From Verrucomicrobiaceae bacterium (lineage in GTDB: Bacteria; Verrucomicrobiota; Verrucomicrobiia; Verrucomicrobiales; Verrucomicrobiaceae): DNA of 64,000 nucleotides. Location of the stretch: contig JAEUHM010000040.1 in NCBI GenBank assembly GCA_016795485.1, positions 239,335 through 303,334 of the forward strand, written 5' to 3'. The position numbers were made by a program, and so were the translations under genes. Shown here in pieces: positions 34,901-42,024 of this stretch. The notes beneath the pieces were generated by a model. It was not told where the DNA came from. It ran no database searches and worked only from the letters and a program-made list of their open reading frames with translations. Positions within the stretch are counted from its first letter, which is position 1. Every line of letters begins with the position of its first letter.

Positions 34901-35400
34901 GCTTCAAGGACCCAGTTAATGCGAGTGCGGGTGCTTATGCTTTCGTTGGTTCGATGGCAGCAAACTCATCCGCCGGCATCACAACTAGCAACAATGATGG
35001 TGTCTGGCACGATGATGGCGTTGCTGGGCCCATACTGATTGCCAGAGAAGGGGCGCAAGCTCCCGGGGCATCTGACGGAGCTAAGTGGAAAACATTTACA
35101 TCCATCGCCTTACCTGACGGCCGCGCACCAGTCTTCTATGCCACGCTTCTGGTGGGACCAGGAGGCACAACGACAGGGAGCGATACGGGTATCTGGGCAG
35201 TTGATTATGCCGGTGAGGTCAAAAAGGTGATCCAAGAGGGTGACACTTTCGGAACGTCCACAGTGAAAGGCTTCAAGGCGCTACTGCCCGTGACGGGTAG
35301 CCCAGCTCAAGCGAGAAGCTTCAATGGTGCTGGCAGCATCGCCATCCAGGTAACTGACGCGGCTGGTGGAACCCACCTTGTTCTCACAAACATCCCCTGA
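28921..35400 (+). CDS. Giant secreted multidomain protein with embedded alpha/beta hydrolase
   Basis: 2159 aa from the ATG at 28921 (signal peptide NRPFRFVFALLSLSASVWA); the upstream in-frame TTG at 28870 is rejected. Layout: autotransporter-associated beta-strand repeats (about 25-385; TTTINGGAFLMNG); a beta domain with GIPYGTYDVYFYMADDG (about 490-700); FN3 (APASLAITANSTTSYTLNWS); an alpha/beta-hydrolase-like domain (about 875-1115) with nucleophile motif GHSAMSE (Ser995) and GGGHFDWND (His1091); a Ca-type DFDNDGLTNLEEY motif near 1462; two HYR-like domains (ISAPVGGFT, IAAPVGGFT; about 1480-1650); and a C-terminal repeat region (SKGSPAPGLPN, SRKGSPAAGLSG, REGAQAPGASDG), as in a verrucomicrobial domain of unknown function. 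From about 33,360 the third codon positions become more A/T-rich, suggesting a later fusion. Cell-surface or secreted; the substrate of the hydrolase is unknown. Confidence 0.85.
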   Translation: MNRPFRFVFALLSLSASVWAVDGTFIGQGNGSATTANYSDTTKWSGGTVAGGTGATATINLNGSTGAGATAITVTAPVTIGNLTLTNSSGANFSLTGNGTAANSTITWATSSGTPTLYLATWFGKTYTFGGGSLTFAGTQGLTINTGSNVFSPTGGGLSWSGYSGTLTVTANNNDGGTIDPQTGNTLPQTHLTLTPGTGSSSITLGMFAGRDQTIGGFDGAAATYVRNNSTSFSTLTLGTNNDSGNFQGVFGKNVSSASTDFRSNINITKNGTGTQKFSGTSYSGGTTTINGGAFLMNGTHTATVTASGNLAAATGTGGKYNVNNTGTLGGTGTIKPFDTAGGGVMIDVKSGGKIAPGDPATSSGVGTLTIDQTASNQSVLNFSTGGTVTFDLNTSGNDKVAFVGKAGTTEVFYNSTVLNFTDLSAGLLTSGQYVLFQGDADTNYGGLTTDGSGFITAGLSIGSGLSSYTSTSLQLVGNNIVLNLTNPNAPVPVALSFNVKGTSNTGMTSVEVAGASGARFANWNNFSVTSGNGSISNLVDSNGAQVTGVSVTMSSGNGGTTFNRGISSPSNDTRMFDTVHDKYDGTAATISVTGIPYGTYDVYFYMADDGAARGGSFTVGGTTYYLRGGAGTPTSSGTGYVQSTDTTFNSGADTQANYVKFTGLSGTLTATFTALNEGDSVQRLKFPGFQIVGTASPANTAPAAPASLAITANSTTSYTLNWSAVNGATSYQIFRSSTSGSFNFASPLASVSAPTLSYTDTTASAGTIYYYVVRAVNGVGSSSSSSEVTNPPPDLSSVVASSPVIWPGGSSTLSWAIPNADTLTIDSGSGPQSYATTGTLTVTPSVTTNYIFSAVNVQGTTNKTVTITLTPKPNTRDSLWQWSIPLTSAGISTETNDYPRAFLYIPPGVTTVRGVLIGQHNMLEEPVMEHNAVRQGLADAGMAAIWVTPAFDGGFNFTANPNTPAIFQAMMDGLAAESGYAELSKTPVVWLGHSAMSEAPYFFAAWDTQHAVATGEPKRCAAAISLQGFYPGRHNADQPTYSNSDLAGTPLMYIEGEYADANGRATSTLSFRNSTAGTIISFLGEPGGGHFDWNDRNCEYIGMYLRKLGTYRLPATAAADGTAVLQTINTSTQGYLADRWRKGQSPTASPAAVGSYSGNTSEAFWYFDQEHAETTHNAYLPVKTTYQLVGYTQNGALVNQIESHLQVEPSFVPDPTGDGLTFKYGTAFLSTVPATSSRLAGWTGLPVGSAIGHSTSADPILISRIAGPVEQLSPDTFRIRFDRVGTNNIYGQTRSRDIVLMAVHPGDSTYVRAVQQSQTRIPLPLTSGTAQTITFTQPADQLNGTSSINLSASTTGTATYAGATVDFYVRQGPAKVSGNTLTFTSLPARTKFPVKVTVVATQYGRTIAPLLQTATPVTRTFWIHKDAKEQWRHQTFGTLGTNGTTGEPEWTLSANSDDSADFDNDGLTNLEEYLGATDPKVDSVAPTISAPVGGFTTQLTTGVGGTAALPDYLTEAVITDSNGVTSSSQSPPSGTLLAIGSTTVTLSASDAVGNLRQVTVIVIVTDGTPPSIAAPVGGFTPSSITTATALPDYTSQAVTSDNVGVVNVLQSPAPGSTQSAGSVSVTLTASDAAGNTASTMFTVTVIAAEVTTTTLASKGGAVPRAGTPGSGIPSGALWTKLGIPAINEAGQLVVYGEWKAGTASGAGIFVGSTSSSDMQLIVSKGSPAPGLPNIIIGTFKEPILGPDGSVAWVAGLANATGTTGNVVTTNNAALFLDADGTGPTSPVLVSRKGSPAAGLSGELWSSFDSIVLGEGAIGLLGKLVISGAVTSASDQCLWVYDRSSSTMSLALRESGSLLGSSVKVIGGLVARAAAGGHGGGIRNNGVSDQIAVRVSLADKRMAVGTILEDVSVTFDYLSSSSADAFGGGATWKSFGLPGQNSAGALTFLGVVQGGSSSTANNTALFTEDDSTFTLAKRASKGSSAGIGGGVFAGFKDPVNASAGAYAFVGSMAANSSAGITTSNNDGVWHDDGVAGPILIAREGAQAPGASDGAKWKTFTSIALPDGRAPVFYATLLVGPGGTTTGSDTGIWAVDYAGEVKKVIQEGDTFGTSTVKGFKALLPVTGSPAQARSFNGAGSIAIQVTDAAGGTHLVLTNIP

Positions 35401-35405
35401 TCTAG

Positions 35406-35419
35406 CCAGCAAAGGCTGG
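35406..35419 (+). terminator. Weak hairpin after the giant hydrolase-containing gene
   Basis: CCAGC AAAG GCTGG (35406-35419) starts 5 bp after the stop and is followed by GGCCAATTT. The stem is short and the T-run poor, so this is a tentative terminator. Confidence 0.25.
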
Positions 35420-35426
35420 GGCCAAT

Positions 35427-36049
35427 TTAACGGCGTATGGTGGCAAAGCCGGGGCTGCCATCGGCGTTTTTGCCTCCCCACTCGTATTTGTCGCTCACTT
35501 CGATGCCGCCACGAGCGGCGTATTGCGGCGTGGGCACGCCGCCGATGATCGCCTGCGTGCTGCCGCCGACGATGTGGTGCATGAAGACGAACTTGTATCT
35601 CGCGCTGCTGTTTTTCAGCGTGTCGCGCAGCCAGTCATACTGCGCCTTGCCGAGGCTCCACTTCCACGAGTCGTTGGCGGAGTTGGGGTTCGTATTCGTG
35701 TTCCAAAACGGATCGAGCATGATGAAGAGCGCCTCGCCCCACTCGAAGGCGTAGTAGTCCTCCAACAAGCCGAGCGTGCCGCCGGATTGCGTCCCGTTTG
35801 CAAGCTGATGCGTGTCGGCGAGCACACCGGCGCGGGCGCATACGCCGCGCTGAATCTCATGCCCTGTTCCGCAAGTCGCGCGATCTTCGGCGTCTGCACG
35901 ATGCTGCTTTTCGTGTCCGGCATGTCCGGGTGCATCTGGCAGGACAGCCCGCTCCACGCCTGATCATCGGAGAGCATGAAGAGGATGTTTGGCGGCGCGG
36001 CGGCGAAGGCGCCGGAGGCTGCGAGTAGCAGAAGGAAAAGCGGTTTCAT
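35427..36049 (-). pseudogene. Deletion fusion of a sulfatase 5' end and a metallophosphoesterase middle part
   Basis: Reading from 36049: a signal peptide (MKPLFLLLLAASGAFAA), then about 80 sulfatase residues including CSPTRISLQTGR, ending abruptly at NPAA near 35778. Immediately after, in another frame, a metallophosphoesterase segment appears (YYAFEWGEALFIMLDPFW, YKFVFMHHIVGGS, YEWGGKNADGSPGF) and stops at 35427. The order and strand match the intact sulfatase-phosphoesterase pair at 17606-20346. The simplest history is loss of the sulfatase 3' part and the phosphoesterase 5' part in one deletion, plus loss of the phosphoesterase C-terminus. The sulfatase piece is about 96% identical in DNA to the intact gene; the phosphoesterase piece is clearly more diverged. 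It lies 18 bp downstream of the YHYH gene, so it was probably the end of that operon. Confidence 0.85.
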
Positions 36050-36067
36050 ATTCGTGCAGAAGAAGAG

Positions 36068-38812
36068 TTATCGTTGCGGCACGCCACTCACATCCAAATC
36101 GGGCTTCGTGTTCCAGCGTGGGGTCCAGCCGGGTTTTTCGACCTTGGTGCGGAAGATGACGGTGTTGTCGAGGGCGATGTCGTCGGTCCAGATGAACTTG
36201 GCGCCTTCGAAGTCGTTCTCGAAGTAGGGCTGTTTGGGATCGACTTCCTCGACGGTGTATTCCTTGGCGTTTTTCCAGGTGCTGTCGTCGAAGTCCACGG
36301 CCCACCAATTCGCAGGAAGAGGCGCTTGGATGACTTTCGGGTTGGCGGTGTCGCCATTCACGGGGCCGTGGAAGAAGTTCTTGGCCTTCCAGGTGGCGTT
36401 GGTGACGGTGCCGTCGGCGAATTTGATGCACAGGCCGGCGTCGCCGATGCTGGTGCCGTATTCCATGCCGGTCTTCGGATCGGCGTTGTCCTTCGCGAGC
36501 ACGGCGATGGTCATGGGATACTCAGGGAGGAAATCGACGCTCACGACGTTGTGCGGCGTGAACTGGATGCTGTCCACGGCGACGAGGCGGCCGTTGACGT
36601 AGAGCATGAACCAATTGTCGGCATAGACGTTGAGTTTCATCGTGTCGGCAATGCTCGGTTTGACGAGTCCGGGCGGGCCTCCTTTGCCTTTTCCTTTGCC
36701 GCCGCCCTTTTTGGGCTCTGCGGCGGCGGTTGGAGGCGGTGCGGGTGCTTCCACTGGTTTAGGTCCGACTTGTCCGACGGGTCGGACCTGTCCGACGCTA
36801 CCGCCACTGACGTGAACGACACGCAGCGACGAACTCGCCACGACTTTTCCCTTCATCGCAGCGAGGAGTTCTTCACGCCCGGGTTTGCCAGCGACGTTCA
36901 ACGGCTCGTTCAGGGCATACATCGTGATGACGTAGGTGCGTGAGCCAGCACCTTTGGACATCGGGGGCTCGTAGCCGACTTCGCCTTTGAAGCCGGTGCC
37001 CATTTTGCCGATGTCGTGAGCGTTCTTCGCGAGGTTCGTGGTGCCGGCGGGGATGTCATACTGCGTCCAATACCACTTCATGTTCCCTTCCTTGTCGGCG
37101 TGATCCATGATCAAAGCGTAGCTCTTCGTGGCCGCAGGTGCGCCGGTCCACGCGAGCGGCGGTGTGGCGGCCTCGCCATCGCCAGTGAACTCCTTCGGCA
37201 GCTCCTTCATGTCCTCGACGACCGGGCTGGTGAGCAAAAACTTGCCATCGCTGCTGCGGGGCTGATCCGGACGCTCGACAAAGGTGTCTTTGCCGCCTTT
37301 GCCACCGCCGGGGCCTTTTTGACCGGATTGACCTTTTTGACTGGATTGACCTGGTTGAGCCTCTGGCGACTGCCATTCGCTGGCTTCGAGCTGGCCGTTG
37401 CGATCCTTGTCCATGTCGGTGAAGGCCGTTTTGGCCTTCGCCATCGCGTCGGGCAGTGAGAGGCCTTTCTTCGCGGCATTCGACTTCGCGTTGTCGGCAA
37501 ACTCCTGCGCGGTGACGACGCCATCGCCATTCACATCGCGGATGCCTTCCACCTCGGCCTGCGGACGCGGCGGGCGACCACCTTCTTCACCGGGACGGGG
37601 CGGCGGTTCATCACCGCGACGCATCTCGCCTTCGCGACCACCTTTGCCCTGTCCCTTGCCTTTTCCTTTGCCCTTCATGCCTTCGGGGCCACCACCGGGC
37701 GGGCGATCACCGCCACCACCGCCTTGGCGACGTGCGGTGTAAACTTCATCGGCGGTGCCTTCGCGACCATTGTCGAAGTGGAAGGGATAGGTGCCATCGG
37801 CCTTGATCGAGTAGCTGACGCTGCGTTTGTCGCCATTCACGTCGTAGCTGAGCTTGTAGCTATCCTTGCCGGTGCTTTCAAAGGCGGTGATCTTGGCACC
37901 GCGAAGCGCCGTGAGGGCCTCGCGCACACCTTGCGCACGCGGTTGCGGATCGACCTGCTCTCTCGCCTCCACGACTTCGCCGTGGAAGCCGCCGAAGACA
38001 TACGGATACTTGTTCGACGCATGATAATGATAGCCGCTGGGCGACTCATGGCCGTGGCACTCGTCGAGGTTCGCCACGGGCGAGCCATCCGGCTCCGTGA
38101 GGCCATAAACAGGATAGCCATCGAGCGCATAAGCCACCGGCATGCCCTTCCCGGCCTGCGCCTGGAGATGCAGCGGCGCGATGTGGTAGTGGTAATCATC
38201 CGCACGTCCGCAATGCCCGCCCCACTCGTCGAGCTCGCCGATTTCATAGCTGATCTCGCCGCGATTGTTCTGCGGATTGAAGATCGGGATGCCATTCACC
38301 GCCAGAGCGATCGCGCCGCGCAGGAAGCGGCCTTTGATCATGGCGGGCTCTTTCGCAGGCACCGGCTTCAGCGGGATGCGCCAGGCATTGTCATCGAAAT
38401 ACGGCTGCGGCAGCGGCACCTGCTGCTGCCACGCGGTGATGCCGACCATCATGTTGTGATCCGGCAGGCCATTCGAGCCGACATAGAGAAACTCACCGTC
38501 CGCACGCAGATCGAGCTTCGTGAAGGGCAGAAAGGCCTTCGCAGTCTGCGGCGCATTCGCCGCGTTCGCTGCTGCCGCGGCGGCGAGTTGGACGACAGAG
38601 GCCGTGGAGGCCACCAGTGTGTTGCTGGCTTTCCAGCCAGCACGAGCGTCCGCAGGCGTCGTTTTGTCAGGAGACGTTCGAGCAGGCTGGAAAGCCTGCT
38701 TCACACTCCACTCCTCCAAAATATGCGCCCGCAGCGCCTCGCGGTCGGTGGTGGCCAGATCATGCGCGGCGAGGCTTGTCGCGAACAGAAGAAGGGCAGG
38801 GAGCGTTTTCAT
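36068..38812 (-). CDS. Secreted YHYH / EF-hand / PEBP multidomain protein
   Basis: 914 aa; start at the ATG at 38812, fixed by a 4-bp ATGA overlap with the anti-sigma gene. Signal peptide MKTLPALLLFATSLAA. A YHYH domain (about 90-300) has both signature motifs, ADDYHYHIAPL (near 204) and PSGYHYHASNKYP. Two EF-hand-like loops follow (DVNGDGVVTAQEF near 420; DMDKDRNGQLEASEW near 465). A PEBP/YbhB-type domain (about 505-665) shows FTGDGEAATPPLAW and SYALIMDHAD. The last ~200 residues form a galactose-binding-like region (NVYADNWFMLYVNGRL). Low-complexity linkers rich in Gly, Lys and Pro separate the domains. YHYH proteins are poorly characterised. A palindromic element is inserted in frame near residues 38-63, and two 9-bp tandem tracts encode Gln/Gly-rich linkers. 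Regulation is probably by the ECF sigma encoded first in the operon. Confidence 0.85.
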   Translation of the reverse strand: MKTLPALLLFATSLAAHDLATTDREALRAHILEEWSVKQAFQPARTSPDKTTPADARAGWKASNTLVASTASVVQLAAAAAANAANAPQTAKAFLPFTKLDLRADGEFLYVGSNGLPDHNMMVGITAWQQQVPLPQPYFDDNAWRIPLKPVPAKEPAMIKGRFLRGAIALAVNGIPIFNPQNNRGEISYEIGELDEWGGHCGRADDYHYHIAPLHLQAQAGKGMPVAYALDGYPVYGLTEPDGSPVANLDECHGHESPSGYHYHASNKYPYVFGGFHGEVVEAREQVDPQPRAQGVREALTALRGAKITAFESTGKDSYKLSYDVNGDKRSVSYSIKADGTYPFHFDNGREGTADEVYTARRQGGGGGDRPPGGGPEGMKGKGKGKGQGKGGREGEMRRGDEPPPRPGEEGGRPPRPQAEVEGIRDVNGDGVVTAQEFADNAKSNAAKKGLSLPDAMAKAKTAFTDMDKDRNGQLEASEWQSPEAQPGQSSQKGQSGQKGPGGGKGGKDTFVERPDQPRSSDGKFLLTSPVVEDMKELPKEFTGDGEAATPPLAWTGAPAATKSYALIMDHADKEGNMKWYWTQYDIPAGTTNLAKNAHDIGKMGTGFKGEVGYEPPMSKGAGSRTYVITMYALNEPLNVAGKPGREELLAAMKGKVVASSSLRVVHVSGGSVGQVRPVGQVGPKPVEAPAPPPTAAAEPKKGGGKGKGKGGPPGLVKPSIADTMKLNVYADNWFMLYVNGRLVAVDSIQFTPHNVVSVDFLPEYPMTIAVLAKDNADPKTGMEYGTSIGDAGLCIKFADGTVTNATWKAKNFFHGPVNGDTANPKVIQAPLPANWWAVDFDDSTWKNAKEYTVEEVDPKQPYFENDFEGAKFIWTDDIALDNTVIFRTKVEKPGWTPRWNTKPDLDVSGVPQR
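36763..36798. repeat. 9-bp tandem repeat tract (GTCCGACnn x4) in YHYH gene linker
   Basis: GTCCGAC-type heptamers start at 36763, 36772, 36781 (as GTCGGAC) and 36790, each 9 bp apart, so the frame is kept. They encode a VGQV-type linker. Copy number could vary without a frameshift. Confidence 0.7.
37316..37360. repeat. 9-bp tandem repeat tract (nnnTTGACC x5) in YHYH gene linker
   Basis: Units TTTTTGACC, GGATTGACC, TTTTTGACT, GGATTGACC, TGGTTGAGC run head to tail with a 9-bp period (and an 18-bp higher period). They encode a Gln/Gly/Ser/Lys linker between the EF-hand and PEBP parts. Confidence 0.7.
38624..38699. repeat. Palindromic element inserted in frame in the YHYH gene
   Basis: The arms GCTGGCTTTCCAGCCAGC (38624-38641) and GCAGGCTGGAAAGCCTGC (38682-38699) are inverted copies (16 of 18) around a 40-nt loop, and each arm is itself a near-palindrome. 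The element sits between the signal peptide and the YHYH domain and adds about 25 residues (FQPARTSPDKTT ... ARAGWKAS) without breaking the frame. This resembles protein-coding palindromic elements known from Rickettsia in principle, though the sequence is different. Confidence 0.75.
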
Positions 38813-39738
38813 GGTGCGGATTCGTGGATGATTTCGCGGTCGGTTTCGTGATGAGCCGTGTGCGTGAAGAAATCAGCTGGAAAGGCAGCCTCGCTCGTGA
38901 GCGTGAGTTTCACGGCACGCGGGCCGCCTTTTTCCTGCGGCAGGCCGTGGAGCGTCATGCTGACGATGGTGCCGGTGGCTTGGCGAAAGATGAACTCCAT
39001 GCGGGGCAGGCCGCGCTTCTCACGATGGCGTTTGTGAGCGGTTAGCCGCTGCAAAGCGGGATCGGACTCGTTTTCGCGAAGGGTGATGTCGTAATCTGCG
39101 GTCAGTGAACCCAGCAGGCTGCTGAGATCGAGGAATGGCACACTTTGATACTCGCCGGGAATGGCACCGCGAAAGCGGCTCACATCCGTGCTGACACGCA
39201 CCGGGCCTTTGCCGCGAATGTCCCAATTACTCGTGCCATCGGAGCCGGTGATCACCTCTCCACCACGATCCAGCATGCGCTCTAGCACAAACTGCGTGCC
39301 ACCGCGCAAATGCAGCCTCGCGCCCTCGTAGCTGACCCGGCGGTTGTCCTTCAGCGGCTGCCAGGCATTTCCCTCCAGCACGGTGATCGTGTAGCTGCGA
39401 TCTAGCGCCTGCCCCCAGGCCGTGATGATTTGCGAAATGGCCGCTGCCGCTGGATTCGGCGTAAGCATGAAAAACGTGAAGCCAAAGACCAGCGCCGCTG
39501 CTGCCGCCATACCGGCCCATTGCCACGACTGACGGTAAACCACCCGGCGCGGCGCTTTGGGCGTGTCCACCACGACGCTCCCCGTGCGCCACTGGAGCAG
39601 CGCGTGCAGTTTCATCTGCTGTGCAAAGTCCGCACGGGCCGTGGGATCACTGCGCAGCCGTTCATTGAGCGCGGCGCGGTCCTCCTCAGAAAGAGTGCCG
39701 TCGAGCAGCGATTGGATGAGTTCCGTGTCAGCCTTCAT
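38809..39738 (-). CDS. Membrane-anchored anti-sigma factor / FecR-like protein
   Basis: 309 aa. The N-terminal cytoplasmic part (ELIQSLLDGTLSEEDRAALNERLRSDP... ) is the short helical zinc-less anti-sigma pattern common in Planctomycetes and Verrucomicrobia. One TM segment follows (WAGMAAAAALVFGFTFFML, about 73-91), then a periplasmic domain with repeating beta pattern (LHLRGGTQFVLE, GKGPVRVSTDVSRF). Overlaps on both sides: its start overlaps the sigma stop by 4 bp (ATGA) and its stop overlaps the YHYH start by 4 bp. The whole unit is therefore one tightly coupled operon. It likely holds the sigma factor inactive until a periplasmic signal arrives (family inference). Confidence 0.8.
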   Translation of the reverse strand: MKADTELIQSLLDGTLSEEDRAALNERLRSDPTARADFAQQMKLHALLQWRTGSVVVDTPKAPRRVVYRQSWQWAGMAAAAALVFGFTFFMLTPNPAAAAISQIITAWGQALDRSYTITVLEGNAWQPLKDNRRVSYEGARLHLRGGTQFVLERMLDRGGEVITGSDGTSNWDIRGKGPVRVSTDVSRFRGAIPGEYQSVPFLDLSSLLGSLTADYDITLRENESDPALQRLTAHKRHREKRGLPRMEFIFRQATGTIVSMTLHGLPQEKGGPRAVKLTLTSEAAFPADFFTHTAHHETDREIIHESAP

Positions 39739-40262
39739 GCGAAGTCCTCCTGGGCGAGTTTGGCGGTGATGCAGTCATGCAGCGCCTTGCGGATGCGGTA
39801 GAGCAGCGCCGCGAGTGCATTTTCCGGCTGCGCGAGACGCTTGGCGATGGCTCGCACCGTCTCGCCACGATCGTAGCGGGATGAAATCAGTTCCCGCTGC
39901 CTCGCGGGCAAAGTGGAGAGGCATGACTCGAGCGCGATCAGTTCCCGGTCACTCGGCGCTTCCGTGATTTCCTCCGCCATCAGGTCCGCGACGTCATTAT
40001 CCAAAACGAGGCGGGACCGGCTCTGCCGTGTGCGCCAGGCCATCACCTCAAACTTCGCCAACGTCATCGCCCAGGGCAAAAACGGACGGCTCGTGTCATA
40101 GCGCTGCCATTCGCGGCACAGCTTCACATTGGTCTCTTGCAGCACATCCGCCGCGCCATCCTGCCCCGCCATGAGGGTCAGGATGAAGGCGTAAAGCGCA
40201 CTCTGTGCCGCAGCGATCTGCTGCACGAGTTCGGGGGTCATGGCTGCTGGCGGGGCTTGCAT
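39735..40262 (-). CDS. ECF-type RNA polymerase sigma factor
   Basis: 175 aa. Region 2: ALYAFILTLMAGQDGAADVL, QETNVKLCREW, FLPWAMTLAKFEVMAW. Region 4: ALESCLSTLPARQRELISSR, GETVRAIAKRL, ALAALLYRIRKALHDCI with helix-turn-helix. The length and the LPARQRELI pattern fit the small sigma factors first noted in Rhodopirellula and Verrucomicrobium. First gene of an operon with its anti-sigma partner (4-bp overlap), the YHYH-PEBP protein and a deleted sulfatase/phosphoesterase pair. Self-regulation would be usual, but no promoter is assigned. An in-frame ATG at codon 8 is an alternative start. Confidence 0.9.
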   Translation of the reverse strand: MQAPPAAMTPELVQQIAAAQSALYAFILTLMAGQDGAADVLQETNVKLCREWQRYDTSRPFLPWAMTLAKFEVMAWRTRQSRSRLVLDNDVADLMAEEITEAPSDRELIALESCLSTLPARQRELISSRYDRGETVRAIAKRLAQPENALAALLYRIRKALHDCITAKLAQEDFA

Positions 40263-40413
40263 TCATCCACATGAACCCGCTAGACCAAAGTGTGACGCAG
40301 AAAATGCTGTGGAGGTCTTTTCAACCTTCTTAGTTCCTGCGATTGTGCATCCTTTCCTTACCCAGCCTCGTCATCTTTGACCATTTATTCGGTGATTCAC
40401 CCGTGAAAACGAA

Positions 40414-40506
40414 ATGAAGCCGCCAGCTTGGTTGCTGACGATAGCATTCGCGCTCATGCACTGGAAGCGACGCCCAGAAGAGCCCAAACCCATCCCAGGC
40501 GGTTGA
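40414..40506 (+). CDS. Possible 30-aa hydrophobic small protein
   Basis: In the 253-bp gap 40263-40515, an ATG at 40414 opens 30 codons (MKPPAWLLTIAFALMHWKRR ... PGG) with a short hydrophobic stretch followed by basic residues, like a tiny membrane peptide. No good Shine-Dalgarno is seen. It may be chance. Nothing else stands out in the gap. Confidence 0.2.
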   Translation: MKPPAWLLTIAFALMHWKRRPEEPKPIPGG

Positions 40507-40515
40507 GAGCCACTC

Positions 40516-41925
40516 CTACAAGCCAAACACCTCTCTCGCATCCGCCACAGTTCCTTCGATGGCGGCGGCAGCTACCATGACGGGGCTCATGAGAACGGTG
40601 CGGCCTGTGGGGCTGCCTTGACGGCCTTTGAAGTTGCGGTTGGAGGAGGAGGCACAGAGTTGATCACCGATGAGCTTATCTGGGTTCATGGCCAGGCACA
40701 TGGAGCAGCCTGCTCCACGCCACTCGAAGCCTGCTTCGGTGAAAACCTTGTCCAGGCCTTCCTGGCGGGCGAGGACATCGACGATTTGCGAGCCTGGGAC
40801 GGCGATAGCCTTCACTGAAGGGCTGACTTTCTTGCCTTTGATGAACTTGGCCACCTCGCGGAAGTCGCTAAGGCGTCCGTTGGTGCAGGAGCCGATGAAG
40901 GCCACATCCACTTTGGTGCCTTTGATGGGCTTGCCAGCAGGCAGCTTCATGTAGGTGAGTGCTTCCGTGATGGAAGTGCGTTGGGCATCAGTCTTGGCGT
41001 CTTCGGGAGCGGGGACGTTCTCGGTGACGGCTATGGCTTGGTCTGGACTGACGCCCCAAGTCACGGTCGGAGGGATGTCCTCTGCCTTGATCTCGATCAC
41101 GTCATCATAGACGGCGTCTGCATCAGAAGCGACTGCGCGCCATTGGGCCACCGCAGCATCCCACTCAGCACCTTTCGGCGAGTAGTTGCGACCTTTGAGA
41201 TACTCGAAGGTCTTCTCGTCTGGATTGACGTAACCGCAGCGTGCTCCGCCCTCGATGGACATGTTACAGACGGTCATGCGCTCTTCCATGGTCATCTCGT
41301 CGAAGATGTTGCCGCCGTATTCATAAGCAAATCCGATGCCGCCATTGGCACCGAGCAGACGGATGATGTGCAGGATGACGTCCTTGGCATAAACGCCAGC
41401 GCGGAGCTTGCCGTTGACGTTGATGCGGCGCACTTTCATGGGGCTGAGCGCCATAGTTTGAGTAGCCAACACGTCACGCACTTGAGTGGTGCCGATGCCG
41501 AAGGCGATAGCGCCAAAGGCACCATGAGTAGCGGTATGAGAATCGCCACAGGCAATGGTGGTGCCGGGCTGAGTGATGCCCTGCTCAGGCCCCACGACGT
41601 GGACGATGCCTTGCTTGCCACTGCTGAGGTCAAAGTAAGTCACACCAAACTCCTCTGCATTCTGACGGAGAGCCTTGATCATCTCAGCAGCGAGCGGATC
41701 AGCGAACGGCTCCGTCTGCACATCCGTAGGCACGATGTGATCCACCGTAGCAAAGGTGCGGTGCGGGTAGGCCACCTTCAGTCCGAGATCGCGCAACATG
41801 CCAAAAGCCTGCGGGCTCGTCACTTCATGCACCAGATGCGTGTCGATGAGGAACTGGGTCTGACCATTTCCGAGGGTGCGAACAGCGTGAGAGTCCCAGA
41901 CTTTGGCGAAGAGTGTTTTGCCCAT
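40516..41925 (-). CDS. leuC: 3-isopropylmalate dehydratase large subunit
   Basis: Isomerises 2- to 3-isopropylmalate in leucine synthesis, as a [4Fe-4S] enzyme with LeuD. The start at the ATG at 41925 gives the standard N-terminus ([18 protein letters not shown]); the frame to 42015 adds 30 unrelated residues. 469 aa, normal length. Family motifs: [27 protein letters not shown] (first cluster Cys) and [11 protein letters not shown] (the two others), and [10 protein letters not shown] near the end. No leuD lies next to it in this window, so the small subunit must be encoded elsewhere. About 100 bp downstream of a sulfatase gene on the same strand. Confidence 0.97.
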   Translation of the reverse strand: MGKTLFAKVWDSHAVRTLGNGQTQFLIDTHLVHEVTSPQAFGMLRDLGLKVAYPHRTFATVDHIVPTDVQTEPFADPLAAEMIKALRQNAEEFGVTYFDLSSGKQGIVHVVGPEQGITQPGTTIACGDSHTATHGAFGAIAFGIGTTQVRDVLATQTMALSPMKVRRINVNGKLRAGVYAKDVILHIIRLLGANGGIGFAYEYGGNIFDEMTMEERMTVCNMSIEGGARCGYVNPDEKTFEYLKGRNYSPKGAEWDAAVAQWRAVASDADAVYDDVIEIKAEDIPPTVTWGVSPDQAIAVTENVPAPEDAKTDAQRTSITEALTYMKLPAGKPIKGTKVDVAFIGSCTNGRLSDFREVAKFIKGKKVSPSVKAIAVPGSQIVDVLARQEGLDKVFTEAGFEWRGAGCSMCLAMNPDKLIGDQLCASSSNRNFKGRQGSPTGRTVLMSPVMVAAAAIEGTVADAREVFGL

Positions 41926-42024
41926 GGTGCGTGTGTTGAAGTGAGTCTTTTGGCGGTTAAATGACGGGGGAGGAGAGCCTAGCACGCTGGTCGGGGTGTG
42001 CAAGACTTGCGACACCCGGCCAGA

